Assembly: GCF_000242595.2 (NCBI RefSeq)
Contig: NC_017098.1
Location: 124,001-188,000, forward strand
Direction: 5' to 3'
Origin: Spirochaeta africana DSM 8902
GTDB taxonomy: Bacteria; Spirochaetota; Spirochaetia; DSM-27196; DSM-8902
DNA: 64,000 nucleotides
The translations under genes and the position numbers were made by a program. This document shows, piece after piece, positions 41,823 to 51,119 of the stretch (its first letter is position 1; each line of letters opens with the position of its first letter). The notes below the pieces were generated by a model. It had not been told where the DNA came from, ran no database searches, and was given only the letters and a program-made list of their open reading frames with translations.

Positions 41823-42544
41823 GCCCTGAACTCAGCCTTCTTGAACGAGTCCAGCAGGAGAACCCCGACCGCCAGCTGCTGGCGGTGCACCATGCCGACT
41901 TTGCCCCCTATGGTCGAGTGCTGGGCGGGCTGTCTGCCGCAGAGGCATTGGCGTCGGCCCAACAGATGATCACATTTCCCGAGCAGGGGGTGCAGTATCT
42001 GCGCTCGGTTGCGGAACTGGAACGCCTGCCACTGCGAGGTGAGCTTGAATCGCAGGTCTTTGGCGGAATGCCGATACAGCTGGGCTGGTGTATCGGGACC
42101 AACCAGGTGCTGAATGCCCTGGAGTTTCACAAGAGCAGTGAGGTGATAATTGCCGGCAGCCCGGTGGTGCTGGTTTTGGGGCACCGCCATGACATTCGCG
42201 ATAACCGGTATGCACTGGAGCAGGCAGCGTGTTTCTATCTTCCTGCCGGCACGGCGGTCGAGCTGTATGCGGAGTGTCTGCATTTCGCCCCGATTGGTGC
42301 CGCCGCTGGTCCATTCCTGACTTTGATAGCACTTCCGGCAGGGACCAACGCCCCCCTCGAGGGTCAGTCAACGCCGCCGCTTCCTGCCGGTGACCAGGGC
42401 GCTGGAGCCAGCGACGAACAGCAGCTGCTGTGGCAGTGCAACAAATGGCTGCTGGCGCAGCCGGGGTCACCACAAGCAGAGCAGGGGGCTCATGTCGGCC
42501 TGACGGGCAGCCAGGTAAGGATTCAGCCGGTGGGTAGCCTGTAA
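41819..42544 (+). CDS. DUF4867-like protein, role in sulfoglycolysis unknown
   Basis: A 241-aa cytoplasmic protein coupled to yihQ by ATGA. Central part is cupin-like: LGWCIGTNQVLNALEFHKSSEVIIAGSPVVLVLGHRHDI then ACFYLPAGTAVELYAECLHFAP, with His and Glu residues placed as possible metal ligands. The C-terminal 60 residues are low-complexity. It resembles DUF4867 proteins, which occur in sugar-utilisation clusters. No YihR-type mutarotase is encoded here, so an anomerase or accessory isomerase role is a testable guess. Last gene of the operon. Confidence 0.72.
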   Translation: MSPELSLLERVQQENPDRQLLAVHHADFAPYGRVLGGLSAAEALASAQQMITFPEQGVQYLRSVAELERLPLRGELESQVFGGMPIQLGWCIGTNQVLNALEFHKSSEVIIAGSPVVLVLGHRHDIRDNRYALEQAACFYLPAGTAVELYAECLHFAPIGAAAGPFLTLIALPAGTNAPLEGQSTPPLPAGDQGAGASDEQQLLWQCNKWLLAQPGSPQAEQGAHVGLTGSQVRIQPVGSL

Positions 42545-42588
42545 TAAATCACCCGGATCGGGCCGAGCTGCTGCACAGCCGAAAAAAC

Positions 42589-42638
42589 TTGACTATTATA
42601 CTAGGGCTATATACCTTCTGTCCTATAGTTGAAACTAT
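42589..42638 (+). promoter_or_regulatory. putative promoter and dyad upstream of wrbA
   Basis: TTGACT (42589-42594) with AT-rich TATACC (42610-42615) at a short 15-bp spacing, then the dyad ATAGTT-GA-AACTAT (42625-42638). Probably a regulated promoter separating wrbA from the sulfoglycolysis operon. Confidence 0.33.
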
Positions 42639-42670
42639 CTATCCCTAACGTGAAGCACAGGAGGAATTAT

Positions 42671-43291
42671 ATGAGCTCACAGCCAAAAATAAAGGTACTG
42701 TTTTATTCGACCTATGGACATATGTATCAGATGGCCGAAGCCGCTGCAGAAGGCGCCCGTCAGGCCGGTGCCAAGGTCGAGCTGAAGCGCTTTCCCGAAA
42801 TCATCCCGGCAGAGCAGCTGCAGGCGATGGGCGCGGCCGAGGCCCAGAAGGCGTTCGCACACATCCCCGAGGCTGGTCCGACAGACTTCGAGGAGCTGGA
42901 TGGACTGATTATTGTTACCGCAACCCGCTACAGCAATATCCCTGGTCAGGTTGCCAATATCCTGGACCAGACCGGTAAGTCCTGGGCACAGCAGCTGCTC
43001 AAGGGCAAGGTCGGCGGTGCTATCGTGGGTACCGGCACCCAGCATGGCGGCCAGGAATCAGCCGCGCTTACCGTGCATCGCTTCTTTCTGCATATGGGCA
43101 TGGTTGTAGCCGGACTGCCCAGCACCTTTCAGGGAATGTTCGGCGTGGACGAGGTAAAGGGCGGCACACCCTATGGCGCCACCACCGTGAGCGGAGCCGA
43201 CGGCAGCCGCATGCCGAGCGAGGTCGAGCTGGAGGCCGCCCGCTATCAGGCAGCCTACATCACCGAATTGGCAGGCAAGCTGAAGGGCTGA
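42671..43291 (+). CDS. wrbA: NAD(P)H:quinone oxidoreductase, WrbA type IV
   Basis: A 206-aa flavodoxin-like protein; AGGAGG precedes the ATG. FMN phosphate loop STYGHMYQMAEA (residues 13-24), TATRYSNIPGQVANILDQTG, the GTGTQHGGQE loop and TPYGATTVSG near 172-181 are diagnostic of WrbA. It performs two-electron reduction of quinones, protecting from redox cycling. It has its own promoter region and is probably not part of the preceding operon. Confidence 0.95.
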   Translation: MSSQPKIKVLFYSTYGHMYQMAEAAAEGARQAGAKVELKRFPEIIPAEQLQAMGAAEAQKAFAHIPEAGPTDFEELDGLIIVTATRYSNIPGQVANILDQTGKSWAQQLLKGKVGGAIVGTGTQHGGQESAALTVHRFFLHMGMVVAGLPSTFQGMFGVDEVKGGTPYGATTVSGADGSRMPSEVELEAARYQAAYITELAGKLKG

Positions 43292-43360
43292 GCGATTAGC
43301 ATCAACAGATAAAAATCACTGTTATAGCTGTCAAGCCAGACAACGTGATAGGGTAGCAGG

Positions 43361-44749
43361 ATGAGCGGGAATCAGAAAACAATCGGCACCGAGAATTCCT
43401 TTGCCCATGGCGTAACCCCTCTTGCACCCCGGGAGCGATCCCGGGGAATCAACGCGTATCTGCAGCACGCCGTCTGGAACGGCTTGGGCATCAATCTGCT
43501 GAATGTAAATATTATCAGTCTGCTTGCCATTGCCTATGGTGCTACCAATCTGCAGCTCGGATATATCTCCAGCGCGTTTCATGTGTCGGGTATTGTACTG
43601 GTCCTGCTGCCGAAGCTGCTGCACGGTATCAACATTCGTACGGTGTTTTTTGGTGCCTGGCTGCTGCGCGGGCTGGTGTGTTTTTTGTATGCAACCCTGT
43701 TCTTTCTGTCCGGGCAACCTGCGGTCATGGTTATAATGTTGGTGTATACCCTGTTTGCGGTACTGCGCAGTGCCGGCATACCCATGCACCACCCGCTGCA
43801 GCGGCAGCTGGTGCTTCCGTCGGAGGAAGGGCAGTTTATCAGTCGGCTGCATGTCCGCTTGAGTCTTTCCCAGCTGGTGTCGCAGGTGGTCAGTTTTCTT
43901 TTCCTGTCGCTGCAGTGGGTTTCTGGTGCGTTCGGGTTGATCTTTGTACCGCTGGTTGGAGCCGGCTGCAATACCGTTGCGGCGGTACACATCTCACGGA
44001 TTCCATCCAACGAAACAGTGAGCTATCGTGACGGGCGGACCGTACTGGTGCTGTTCCGGGAGACGATGCGTGACCGGATCCGTTCACGCGTGGTTGCGGC
44101 CTACTGGCTGGGGCTTTCGGCACTGATTGTATTTGCGTTCGGGATTGCCTTTCTGCGCCGCGAGGTGGGTATGCCGACCAACATGGTGTTCCTCTATACC
44201 ATCGGTACGGCGCTTTCTGCGATTGCGGCCAGCCATTTTGTACGTCCCTTTGCCGACCGGATGGGCAGCCGCCCACTGCTGATTCTGGCCCATGGCTGCC
44301 TGATGCTGTGCGCCCTGATCTGGGTCGGTGTGTCCCCGGAACTCCCCTGGGCAGTATACTATCTGCTGGGATTCGTATCGTACTTCTTTCTGCGGCTGGA
44401 ACTGTTGCTGGTATCCCGGCTGATTGTGCGCTCCCTGCCGCCCCAGGACCGGATTTCTTTTACCTCGATGCTGCATTTCTGTGCGGCCCTGGCTGCCCTG
44501 GTTGTGGGGCTGCTGGCCGGTCAGCTGGCTGATATCGGTCTGGAGATGATTGCCTGGACGGCGGCTGTCGGATTCCCATTCGAGCTGCCGCATCAGTACA
44601 GTCTGACCTTTCTTTTCGGCGCCGGGTTATCCCTGGCAGCAGTACTGGTAGCTTGCAGCCTGCGTGATCATGGCAGTATGTCGCTGCGGCAGTCTGCTTC
44701 GATCCTGCTGTCGTGGCGCAGTCTGCGCGCCTTTCTGCAGGAAGCCTGA
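43361..44749 (+). CDS. MFS-type transporter
   Basis: A 462-aa membrane protein with about 11-12 helices (VWNGLGINLLNVNIISLLAIAYGA, LGYISSAFHVSGIVLVLLPKLL, FADRMGSRPLLILAHGCLML and others). The soluble N-terminus is about 30 residues. The FADRMGSRP stretch resembles the MFS loop motif (DRxGxR) between helices 8 and 9. Substrate not recognisable. Single gene, 69 bp after wrbA. Confidence 0.82.
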   Translation: MSGNQKTIGTENSFAHGVTPLAPRERSRGINAYLQHAVWNGLGINLLNVNIISLLAIAYGATNLQLGYISSAFHVSGIVLVLLPKLLHGINIRTVFFGAWLLRGLVCFLYATLFFLSGQPAVMVIMLVYTLFAVLRSAGIPMHHPLQRQLVLPSEEGQFISRLHVRLSLSQLVSQVVSFLFLSLQWVSGAFGLIFVPLVGAGCNTVAAVHISRIPSNETVSYRDGRTVLVLFRETMRDRIRSRVVAAYWLGLSALIVFAFGIAFLRREVGMPTNMVFLYTIGTALSAIAASHFVRPFADRMGSRPLLILAHGCLMLCALIWVGVSPELPWAVYYLLGFVSYFFLRLELLLVSRLIVRSLPPQDRISFTSMLHFCAALAALVVGLLAGQLADIGLEMIAWTAAVGFPFELPHQYSLTFLFGAGLSLAAVLVACSLRDHGSMSLRQSASILLSWRSLRAFLQEA

Positions 44750-44830
44750 AAAACGGTGTCTGTAGTTAGCGGGGTTCGTTGGCATTGGCCGCGGCGACCG
44801 CGGTCAGCCCCCTGCCGCTGTCGGCCGTGG

Positions 44831-44905
44831 CCATCGGTTGCCAGCAGCTGCGCCCAGCCGTCGCTGGCGGCCACTGACCGCGACCATCGGTTGCCAGCAG
44901 CTGCG
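44831..44905. repeat. 22-bp direct repeat, period 53 bp
   Basis: CCATCGGTTGCCAGCAGCTG plus CG occurs at 44831-44852 and again at 44884-44905, with related GACCG and GCGACC words nearby. The 251-bp gap 44750-45000 has no credible gene and no clear promoter. Confidence 0.7.
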
Positions 44906-45000
44906 TCCACGACCAGCAGCCCCTGACCGGTTGCCTCAGCAGGTGTCGTTTTGAATATTTCCGGCTTCCGCGCAAACCAGGGATGTGCTATCCTCAGGCT

Positions 45001-46305
45001 ATGTGTAAAAAAGTATCTGTTGCCGGGCTTGCGCGCACTGTCGCTCCCGGATGTGGTGCGATGCTGCTGGCGGCGCTTTGGCTGGCAGCTCTCTCCGGCT
45101 GTGCATCGGTCGGGCAGGCCGAGCGGGAGGAGGCGGTGCTGGAGTCAGCCCTGGTATTTCCCGCCGGGGAGCTGCATCCGGGGATGATCGACACCCTGGC
45201 ACGGCACCGGGTGATCCTGGTAGGGGAGACCCATTATGTGCAGGAGCACCATGAGCTGCTGCCGGAGCTGGCTGCAGCCCTGGTCGATTATCGCAGCGCA
45301 GGCGGACTGATCGTTATGAACGAAAATCAGCACGCCCTGAGCTGGCTGGCAGAGGACTACGTTGCCGGTCGACGCGATTCCTATCCGCCGGGGATCGGCC
45401 CGCTGGATGGAACAATCCTCCAGGGGCTGCGCGCGGCAAACCGCAAGCTGCCGGAATCGCAGCAGATCACCTACCGGTATTTCGACATGAATCACTGGTC
45501 GGACTCTGCACAGCTCTCGCTGTATGCAATGGGGGTTGAACTGGGAATAGTCGACCGCTTTGTCGATGTTCTGGTAACCGATCCCGATACCAGCGAGTAC
45601 CGTCAGGCAATTGAGCAGCTCGCCGATTATGTTGACGATACCAGCGATTCTTTGCGGGCCGAGATCGGTGACCTCTGGTACGGCCGTCTGCAGGAGCTGC
45701 TGGAGATTGAGCTGCGCAGCATCCCGCTGCGCCAGCGCTGGAATGACCAACAGCGAGAACAGCTGATTATTGACCTGATAGAGGGGCAGCTTGCAGACCC
45801 GCAGCTTGAGCAGCTGGTGATCAACACCGGCATGTACCATGCCCAGCGTACCCGCTACATGGGAACCCGCCAGACCTGGCTGGGTGAACACCTGGCCGAA
45901 CGCGAACGGGAACGCAAGCTGCTGCCGGATACCGCCGATGGCCGCAGCACAGAGCCAGCCCCGGCGGGATTGTATGCCCTGGCGGTGTTTGGCCTGCGCG
46001 GCGAGCGCATCCTGCGCTTCTATGAACCCGATCCACGGCCGATCCCCTCACCATCGCAGCGTCGGCGACACAATCTGGTGCGCCTGATAGACGATGCCTC
46101 GCGCCTCGGGACCCGCCGGTCACCGCGACCTGCCCAGCCCGGTGTGGTGTTTCTGGATCTCTCTGATCGTGCATTCAGCCGGGAAACCCGGATCGCCTTT
46201 ACCGGCAGGGAGATGACGGCGGTACCGAACCGGCAGTTCGACGGCTACCTGGTGTTTCCCCAGATAACCGTGCTGCAGTCGCTGCTCGAGCCGGATCAAC
46301 CCTGA
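45001..46305 (+). CDS. ChaN/TraB-like GExH lipoprotein
   Basis: A 434-aa lipoprotein. ATG at 45001 preferred over an upstream GTG. Signal peptide with lipobox LAALSGC (Cys34). The domain has VILVGETHYVQEHHELLPELAAAL (GETH at 75-78), IVMNENQHALSWLAEDYVAG and VINTGMYHAQRTRYMG, the GExH and distal His arrangement of ChaN/erythromycin-esterase-like and TraB-like folds, linked to haem-iron binding or hydrolysis. The C-terminal 130 residues are less conserved. Its nearness to the haem-chemoreceptor and cytochrome maturation genes is suggestive only. Confidence 0.75.
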   Translation: MCKKVSVAGLARTVAPGCGAMLLAALWLAALSGCASVGQAEREEAVLESALVFPAGELHPGMIDTLARHRVILVGETHYVQEHHELLPELAAALVDYRSAGGLIVMNENQHALSWLAEDYVAGRRDSYPPGIGPLDGTILQGLRAANRKLPESQQITYRYFDMNHWSDSAQLSLYAMGVELGIVDRFVDVLVTDPDTSEYRQAIEQLADYVDDTSDSLRAEIGDLWYGRLQELLEIELRSIPLRQRWNDQQREQLIIDLIEGQLADPQLEQLVINTGMYHAQRTRYMGTRQTWLGEHLAERERERKLLPDTADGRSTEPAPAGLYALAVFGLRGERILRFYEPDPRPIPSPSQRRRHNLVRLIDDASRLGTRRSPRPAQPGVVFLDLSDRAFSRETRIAFTGREMTAVPNRQFDGYLVFPQITVLQSLLEPDQP

Positions 46306-46364
46306 GGCACCGGGATGCCACGGGGGCAGCGGCGGGGGCCCTGGCTGCGGTCTGGCCGCTCGGC

Positions 46365-47972
46365 CTACTCTTCCTCCAGCCGGAAGAAGCTCATTACATC
46401 CTCCAGGATGTCGGCCTGCTGTGACAGGGCCTCGGAGGTTGCTGCCAGCTCCTCGGCGGCAGCCGCGTTGGACTGCACCACGTTGTCCAGCTGCTGGATC
46501 GAGAGGTTGATCTCGTTCACCCCGCGCGACTGTTCCTGGCTGCTGCCGGATATCTCCTGCACCAGCTCGGCAGTCCGGCGGATCTCCGGCACAATCCGGC
46601 GCAGAATCTCGCCGGCCCTGTCGACCACCTTCACGTTTACCGCCGACATCTCGCTGATCTCGGTGGCCGCATCGCGGGACCGCTCGGCCAGCTTGCGCAC
46701 CTCGTTGGCTACTACCGCAAACCCGCGCCCCTCGGTACCGGCCCGTGCCGCCTCGACCGCCGCATTCAATGCCAGCAGGTCGGTCTGTCGAGCAATCTCC
46801 TGGATGACCCCGATCTTTTCCACAATCTCGCGCATGGCCTGCACCGTCTGCTCGACCGCCTGGCCGCCCTCATCGGCATCGGCTGCTACCTGTACCGCGA
46901 TCCGGCGGGTCTCCTCGGCATTCTCGGCATTCTGCTGAATCCCGGCTGCGGTCTCCTCCATCGAAGCGGAAATCTCCTCTACCGAAGCTGCCTGCTCGGT
47001 AGAGCCGGTCGAAAGCTCCTGCGAGCTGCTGCGGATGTCCGCCCCCTCCAGACTCACCGCATGCGAGGCGGTTTTTACCTTTCCGACGATCTCCTGCAGG
47101 GCGGCCACCATCCGGCGCATTCCCTCCTGCAGCAGGGCGATATCATCGCGCCCGGGTGTCGGCTCAATCTGAACCCCGAGATTCCCGCCCGCGATATCCT
47201 CGGCAAAGCCACGCAGCCGCCGTACCGGCCGGATTGCCAGGCGATTCACCATCGAATGGATAAACAGCGAGGCCAGCAGCAGTATCAGCAGGGCCGCACC
47301 GCTGATCGATGCCACGGTAACCCGGATGTCGCTCTGCAGCTGATCCAGTGGAAACAGATATTGGAATCCCCCGCGCAGATCCCCGGCCCGCATCCCCTCC
47401 ATCGGGAACCCCAGCACATCGCGATCCCCGTCGCCATGGCAGATCAGACAGCCGTCCTGCACATTTATCAGGCGTACAAACCGTACCGCATTCAGCTCGC
47501 TGTCCACCTCATGGTACGACAGGGTGCCTTCACGGCTCATCTGCTCCAGCAGCTCGGCCTCGCGCCCCTCAGCCATGTTGCGCGGATTACGCGGCTCGGT
47601 GGAGATTACCCGGAACTCGAACCCCAGTTCGCTTGCATTGCGCTCAATTGCTTGCCAGCTGGCTACGATCGGGATGGCATCGTACATCCGCAAGCCCTGG
47701 GCAACCTGCAGGCGCTCGGCGTTGCTCTGTACCCCGTGCATGGCCTGCTCGGCCTCGGCAAACAACCCGTCCTGGTCGATCACCTGGTTCTCCCAGAGAC
47801 CGGATACCGAGTCGCGGATCTCCTCGGAGACCATCGATATCCCACGGGCCTGTTCGGTTATCCCCAGCATCGCCTGATGCTGAATCTGCCGCCCCGACAG
47901 TACCAGGGTGACCGCAACCGTCACCGCGAACACCCCCACCACAATCAACACAATACGCGTTCCAAAGTTCAT
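46365..47972 (-). CDS. chemoreceptor (MCP) with periplasmic c-type haem DUF3365 sensor
   Basis: A 535-aa receptor, start at 47972 ([15 protein letters not shown]); no strong ribosome site. TM1 about 7-27. Periplasmic domain of the DUF3365/Tll0287 kind with [14 protein letters not shown] (128-141) and a covalent-haem motif CLICH (175-179). TM2 about 215-240, HAMP near 240-290, then the MCP signalling domain with [42 protein letters not shown]. Likely senses redox state or a gas through haem. The stop of ccsA lies 19 bp upstream on the same strand, so the haem ligation genes and the receptor can form one operon. Confidence 0.9.
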   Translation of the reverse strand: MNFGTRIVLIVVGVFAVTVAVTLVLSGRQIQHQAMLGITEQARGISMVSEEIRDSVSGLWENQVIDQDGLFAEAEQAMHGVQSNAERLQVAQGLRMYDAIPIVASWQAIERNASELGFEFRVISTEPRNPRNMAEGREAELLEQMSREGTLSYHEVDSELNAVRFVRLINVQDGCLICHGDGDRDVLGFPMEGMRAGDLRGGFQYLFPLDQLQSDIRVTVASISGAALLILLLASLFIHSMVNRLAIRPVRRLRGFAEDIAGGNLGVQIEPTPGRDDIALLQEGMRRMVAALQEIVGKVKTASHAVSLEGADIRSSSQELSTGSTEQAASVEEISASMEETAAGIQQNAENAEETRRIAVQVAADADEGGQAVEQTVQAMREIVEKIGVIQEIARQTDLLALNAAVEAARAGTEGRGFAVVANEVRKLAERSRDAATEISEMSAVNVKVVDRAGEILRRIVPEIRRTAELVQEISGSSQEQSRGVNEINLSIQQLDNVVQSNAAAAEELAATSEALSQQADILEDVMSFFRLEEE

Positions 47973-47991
47973 ATGATCAGTATAAACCCGC

Positions 47992-49041
47992 TTAGTAGCT
48001 ATGAATACTGTCAAACAGCAAATTTACTCCAGCGAAGGTAAACAGCGCCAGCAGCACGCCCAGGATCGCCAGCCAGTTCAGGATGGCCCGTCGCCGCTCG
48101 GCTCGCGGCGTTCCTTCAGCCCCGGCTGCCCCAACTGCGGCCCCATCCGGCTCCCCGGCCGCCTCTTTCGATGTCGCACCGGTTGTCCCCCCGGCGACCT
48201 CTCCAGACCCGGTCCCGGCAGGTGCTCCACCGTTCGTCCCGGCTCCCGCCCGGCTCCCGCTGCCCCCCAGCAGCTGCAGATGCAGATACAGGGTGTACAC
48301 CAGCCAGGTCACCAGCGCCCACACCTCCTTGGGATCCCAGGCCCAGTAGCGCCCCCACGCCCGGAAGGCCCATAGCGCCCCGAACACCAGCGCCCCCAGG
48401 GTAAACAGCGGATATCCCACGCTGATAGCTGCTGCCGATACCCGATGATAGGCAACCGCTTTTTTCCGGAGAGCGACGAGTCGTCCCTCCGCGCCCTCCG
48501 GCCGCTCCCGGCCGAATGTCCAGACTGCCGGGTCGGCAGGCGACCCCGCCATCCGGCGGGCCTGTCTCCCCGCCAGAACCGAGGCCAGGGCGGCGCCAGC
48601 ACCCACCAGGAAAAAGGCCTCCCCGGCCAGGGTGGCACCGACATGCAGCACCAGCCAGGCCGAGCGCAGCGCCGGCACCGGGGCGGACGGGGTCGTCGCA
48701 ATCCCGGGAAACATCGCCAGCAGCAGCAGGCCGGCGGCCGTCACTGCGCCCCACAACCGCAGCACCCCCTGTACCCCGGCCGGGCTGCGCCTGGTGCTGA
48801 TCTCGGCTGCCGGCAGCAGCAGGGTGGCGATAATCACCAGCACCGCGTCGGTTCCGGCCAGTGCCGGAAACCCGGCAGCCAGGCTGCGCAGGGTCAGGTA
48901 CAGCAGTCCGGTCAGCGGCACCAGCCGCTCAAGCCGGGTCATCCGTTCCAGCCAGCGGCGCTGCATCCCGAATACCCCGAATGCCCGGGCCGTGCCGGCA
49001 GCGGCGCTCAGTCCGGCCCCAACCATAAGTAGTTGCGTCAT
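47992..49041 (-). CDS. ccsA: cytochrome c biogenesis protein CcsA/ResC
   Basis: A 349-aa membrane protein with about eight helices. Diagnostic WWD haem-handling segment [25 protein letters not shown] near 235-260. Flanking His candidates in [13 protein letters not shown] and [22 protein letters not shown] Gly/Ala/Thr-rich low-complexity loop (about 268-318) lies before the last helix. With the Ccs1/ResB protein encoded just upstream (4-bp overlap) it forms system II cytochrome c synthetase, attaching haem to CxxCH motifs in the periplasm. Confidence 0.9.
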   Translation of the reverse strand: MTQLLMVGAGLSAAAGTARAFGVFGMQRRWLERMTRLERLVPLTGLLYLTLRSLAAGFPALAGTDAVLVIIATLLLPAAEISTRRSPAGVQGVLRLWGAVTAAGLLLLAMFPGIATTPSAPVPALRSAWLVLHVGATLAGEAFFLVGAGAALASVLAGRQARRMAGSPADPAVWTFGRERPEGAEGRLVALRKKAVAYHRVSAAAISVGYPLFTLGALVFGALWAFRAWGRYWAWDPKEVWALVTWLVYTLYLHLQLLGGSGSRAGAGTNGGAPAGTGSGEVAGGTTGATSKEAAGEPDGAAVGAAGAEGTPRAERRRAILNWLAILGVLLALFTFAGVNLLFDSIHSY

Positions 49042-49943
49042 GCTAACCTCCTCCGATAGCGTTCGATTCCATACAGTATTACCCCGAATCCCAGCAGCAG
49101 CGCACCGGCCGCCGCCGGCAGTGCCCCCGGATCGTAGCTGAGGCGCAGCCCGCTCAGGGTTTTTTCGGTCGCCTCAAGCGGCTCCAGCCCCAGGGATTCG
49201 GCCCCCTCCTGCAGGGAGCGCCGTCCGGTCATCTGACCGTCACGATAGCCCAGGAAAAAGAAGCTGTCCGGTTCGCCGGGCTGGCTGTCATCACGGCTCA
49301 GAACCCACAGGGTGTCGTTTTCGCGATAGCCCTCGTTCACCGCCAGTACCACTTCGGTACCTGCGGTACGCTCAATCTGCCCGTCAGCCGATCCGGCTGG
49401 CAGGAGCCGGACCGCCGGTCGGGTCTCGAAGTCTGTCTGGTACAGGCGGTAGGGGGGGATGCGCAGCGGGCGATTAACGGCGGTTGTGCCCTGCCAGGGC
49501 TCCTGGCCGGGGGCCTGGATCTTCAGCCTGCTCTCCCAGTTCACCAGATCACCACGGTCATTGCGAACCTCCCGGGCCTCGGTCAGCTGCAGGATAATCC
49601 CGGCCTGCAGACGCTCGGTCTGTCCCTGCTCCAGCACCACGGTCTCCTCGTGGCGCAGCAGCAGGCTCAGCACCAGCCCGGCCAGCAGAAACAGCAGCCC
49701 GAGGTGGATCAGGTGCGGCCCCCAGTTCAGCAGGCGGGTCGGTGGTCGATGCCACAAGGCCCAGCCGGTGCAGGCAGCGGTGTTTGCCCCCAGCAGCCCG
49801 ATAATCAGCCAGAACAGCGGGGTGCCGATCAGCTGCAGGCCACCGCCGGGAAAGGCATCCAGCCCCAGGAGCACTGCCAGCCCTGCCAGCAGCACCAGAG
49901 TAAGACGCAAAGAGCGCAGATAATGTAACGCAGAGCGGATCAT
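49038..49943 (-). CDS. ResB/Ccs1-like cytochrome c biogenesis protein
   Basis: A 301-aa protein; start at 49943 ([21 protein letters not shown]) avoids overlap with the divergent gene. Three N-terminal helices (about 10-30, 40-60, 80-100), a long periplasmic domain ([25 protein letters not shown]) and one C-terminal helix ([13 protein letters not shown]), the short ResB layout. [21 protein letters not shown] carries a conserved-looking His. Partner of CcsA. Only 16 bp separate it from the plus-strand aminopeptidase gene. Confidence 0.85.
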   Translation of the reverse strand: MIRSALHYLRSLRLTLVLLAGLAVLLGLDAFPGGGLQLIGTPLFWLIIGLLGANTAACTGWALWHRPPTRLLNWGPHLIHLGLLFLLAGLVLSLLLRHEETVVLEQGQTERLQAGIILQLTEAREVRNDRGDLVNWESRLKIQAPGQEPWQGTTAVNRPLRIPPYRLYQTDFETRPAVRLLPAGSADGQIERTAGTEVVLAVNEGYRENDTLWVLSRDDSQPGEPDSFFFLGYRDGQMTGRRSLQEGAESLGLEPLEATEKTLSGLRLSYDPGALPAAAGALLLGFGVILYGIERYRRRLA

Positions 49944-49959
49944 ACCGGTTACTATACTG

Positions 49960-51051
49960 ATGAATCTTGTCAGAGAACACCCGAAATTCAGCATCGTCAT
50001 GTCGCTGCTGATACTTGCTGCGGTGGCGGCCTGGGTCGGGCGCTACTATCTGGTGCAGGGCTGGGGGCTACTGCAGGTCTATGGCCGGGCACGCAGTGTC
50101 GATCGCTGGCTGGCCGGCGACCGACTGAGCGAGGACGAACGCGCCCTGCTGCTGAATGTGCAGGACATCCGCCGCTTCGCCCGCGAGGAGATCGGGCTGT
50201 CGGATCACCGCAACTACACCACCTATGCCCGGGTGGATCGCAGCTACCTGGCCGATGTGGTGCATGCCGCCCCGCCGGATTCACTGCGTCCGCATCTGTT
50301 TCGCTACCCCTTTTTCGGTCGGATGCCGTACAAGGGATTCTTCTCGCGTACGCGAGCCGAGGCCGAGGCTCGCCGGCTGGAGCAGCAGGGGCTGGAGGTG
50401 CTGGTTCGCCCGGTACGGGGCTTCAGCACCCTGGGGATTCTGCGCGATCCCCTGTTCTCCTACATGACCGGGTACGAGCTGTACGATCTGGCCGATCTGA
50501 TCATCCACGAGCAGGTGCATGCCACGGTCTGGCTGGACGACCACTACGCCTTTAACGAGAACCTGGCGGTGTTCGTTGGTCGCCGGGGGGCGCTGGAGTA
50601 TCTGGTCGCCCAGGAGGGGCCCCCGAACGATGCTGCCGTACAGCTTGCCCGGGATGTCTGGCACGACCGCCGCGCGTTCCGCATCGCCCTGCATGAGCTG
50701 TATCGCCGCTGGGAGGCGATCTACCAGCAGGATATCCCGCTGCCGGAGATGCTGCAGCAGCGGGAACAGGCCTGGCAGGAGTTCGGTGCCGAGTGGCGGG
50801 CCCGTTACAGCCAGCGGTTTCGCACCGACCGGTTTTATGACTTTCCCAACCGCACCATGGACAATGCCTACCTGTCGCTGCAGATCGGGTACACCAGCCT
50901 GCAGGATGAATTCGAGCAGATCTATGAGCTGCTCGGTGGGGATCTCCGCCTGCTGATGCAGGCTGCTGCCGCAGTCCAGGACACCGGTGCGCCTGATTTC
51001 GACCCGATGCAGCAGCTGTGGCAGGTGGCGCACCGCCTGGCGACCCGCTAA
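49960..51051 (+). CDS. putative membrane-anchored zinc aminopeptidase (COG4324-like)
   Basis: A 363-aa protein with one N-terminal membrane anchor (SIVMSLLILAAVAAWVG). Metal site LIIHEQVHATVWLDD (His183, Glu184, His187) with FNENLAVFVG 13-20 residues downstream (Glu200 as likely third ligand), as in predicted aminopeptidases of COG4324. Upstream FFSRTRAEAEARRLEQQGLEV and VRGFSTLGILRDPLFSYM are also family-like. Expected to hydrolyse peptides at the periplasmic face. Substrate unknown. Confidence 0.82.
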   Translation: MNLVREHPKFSIVMSLLILAAVAAWVGRYYLVQGWGLLQVYGRARSVDRWLAGDRLSEDERALLLNVQDIRRFAREEIGLSDHRNYTTYARVDRSYLADVVHAAPPDSLRPHLFRYPFFGRMPYKGFFSRTRAEAEARRLEQQGLEVLVRPVRGFSTLGILRDPLFSYMTGYELYDLADLIIHEQVHATVWLDDHYAFNENLAVFVGRRGALEYLVAQEGPPNDAAVQLARDVWHDRRAFRIALHELYRRWEAIYQQDIPLPEMLQQREQAWQEFGAEWRARYSQRFRTDRFYDFPNRTMDNAYLSLQIGYTSLQDEFEQIYELLGGDLRLLMQAAAAVQDTGAPDFDPMQQLWQVAHRLATR

Positions 51052-51119
51052 GCCGCATACACATTTCTGTTTATGGTGCTGGCGAGGGTTTTACGGCACA
51101 GTAGAGTCAGGAGGCAGCT

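Noticed and set aside
42545-42588. Intrinsic terminator after the sulfoglycolysis operon
   Set aside because: Only 3-4-bp stems before the A-rich strip; not convincing.
44668-44910. Small minus-strand frames across the 44.8-kb repeats (QLLATDG repeated)
   Set aside because: The apparent peptide repeat only reflects the 22-bp DNA repeat; no ribosome site and overlap with the MFS gene end.
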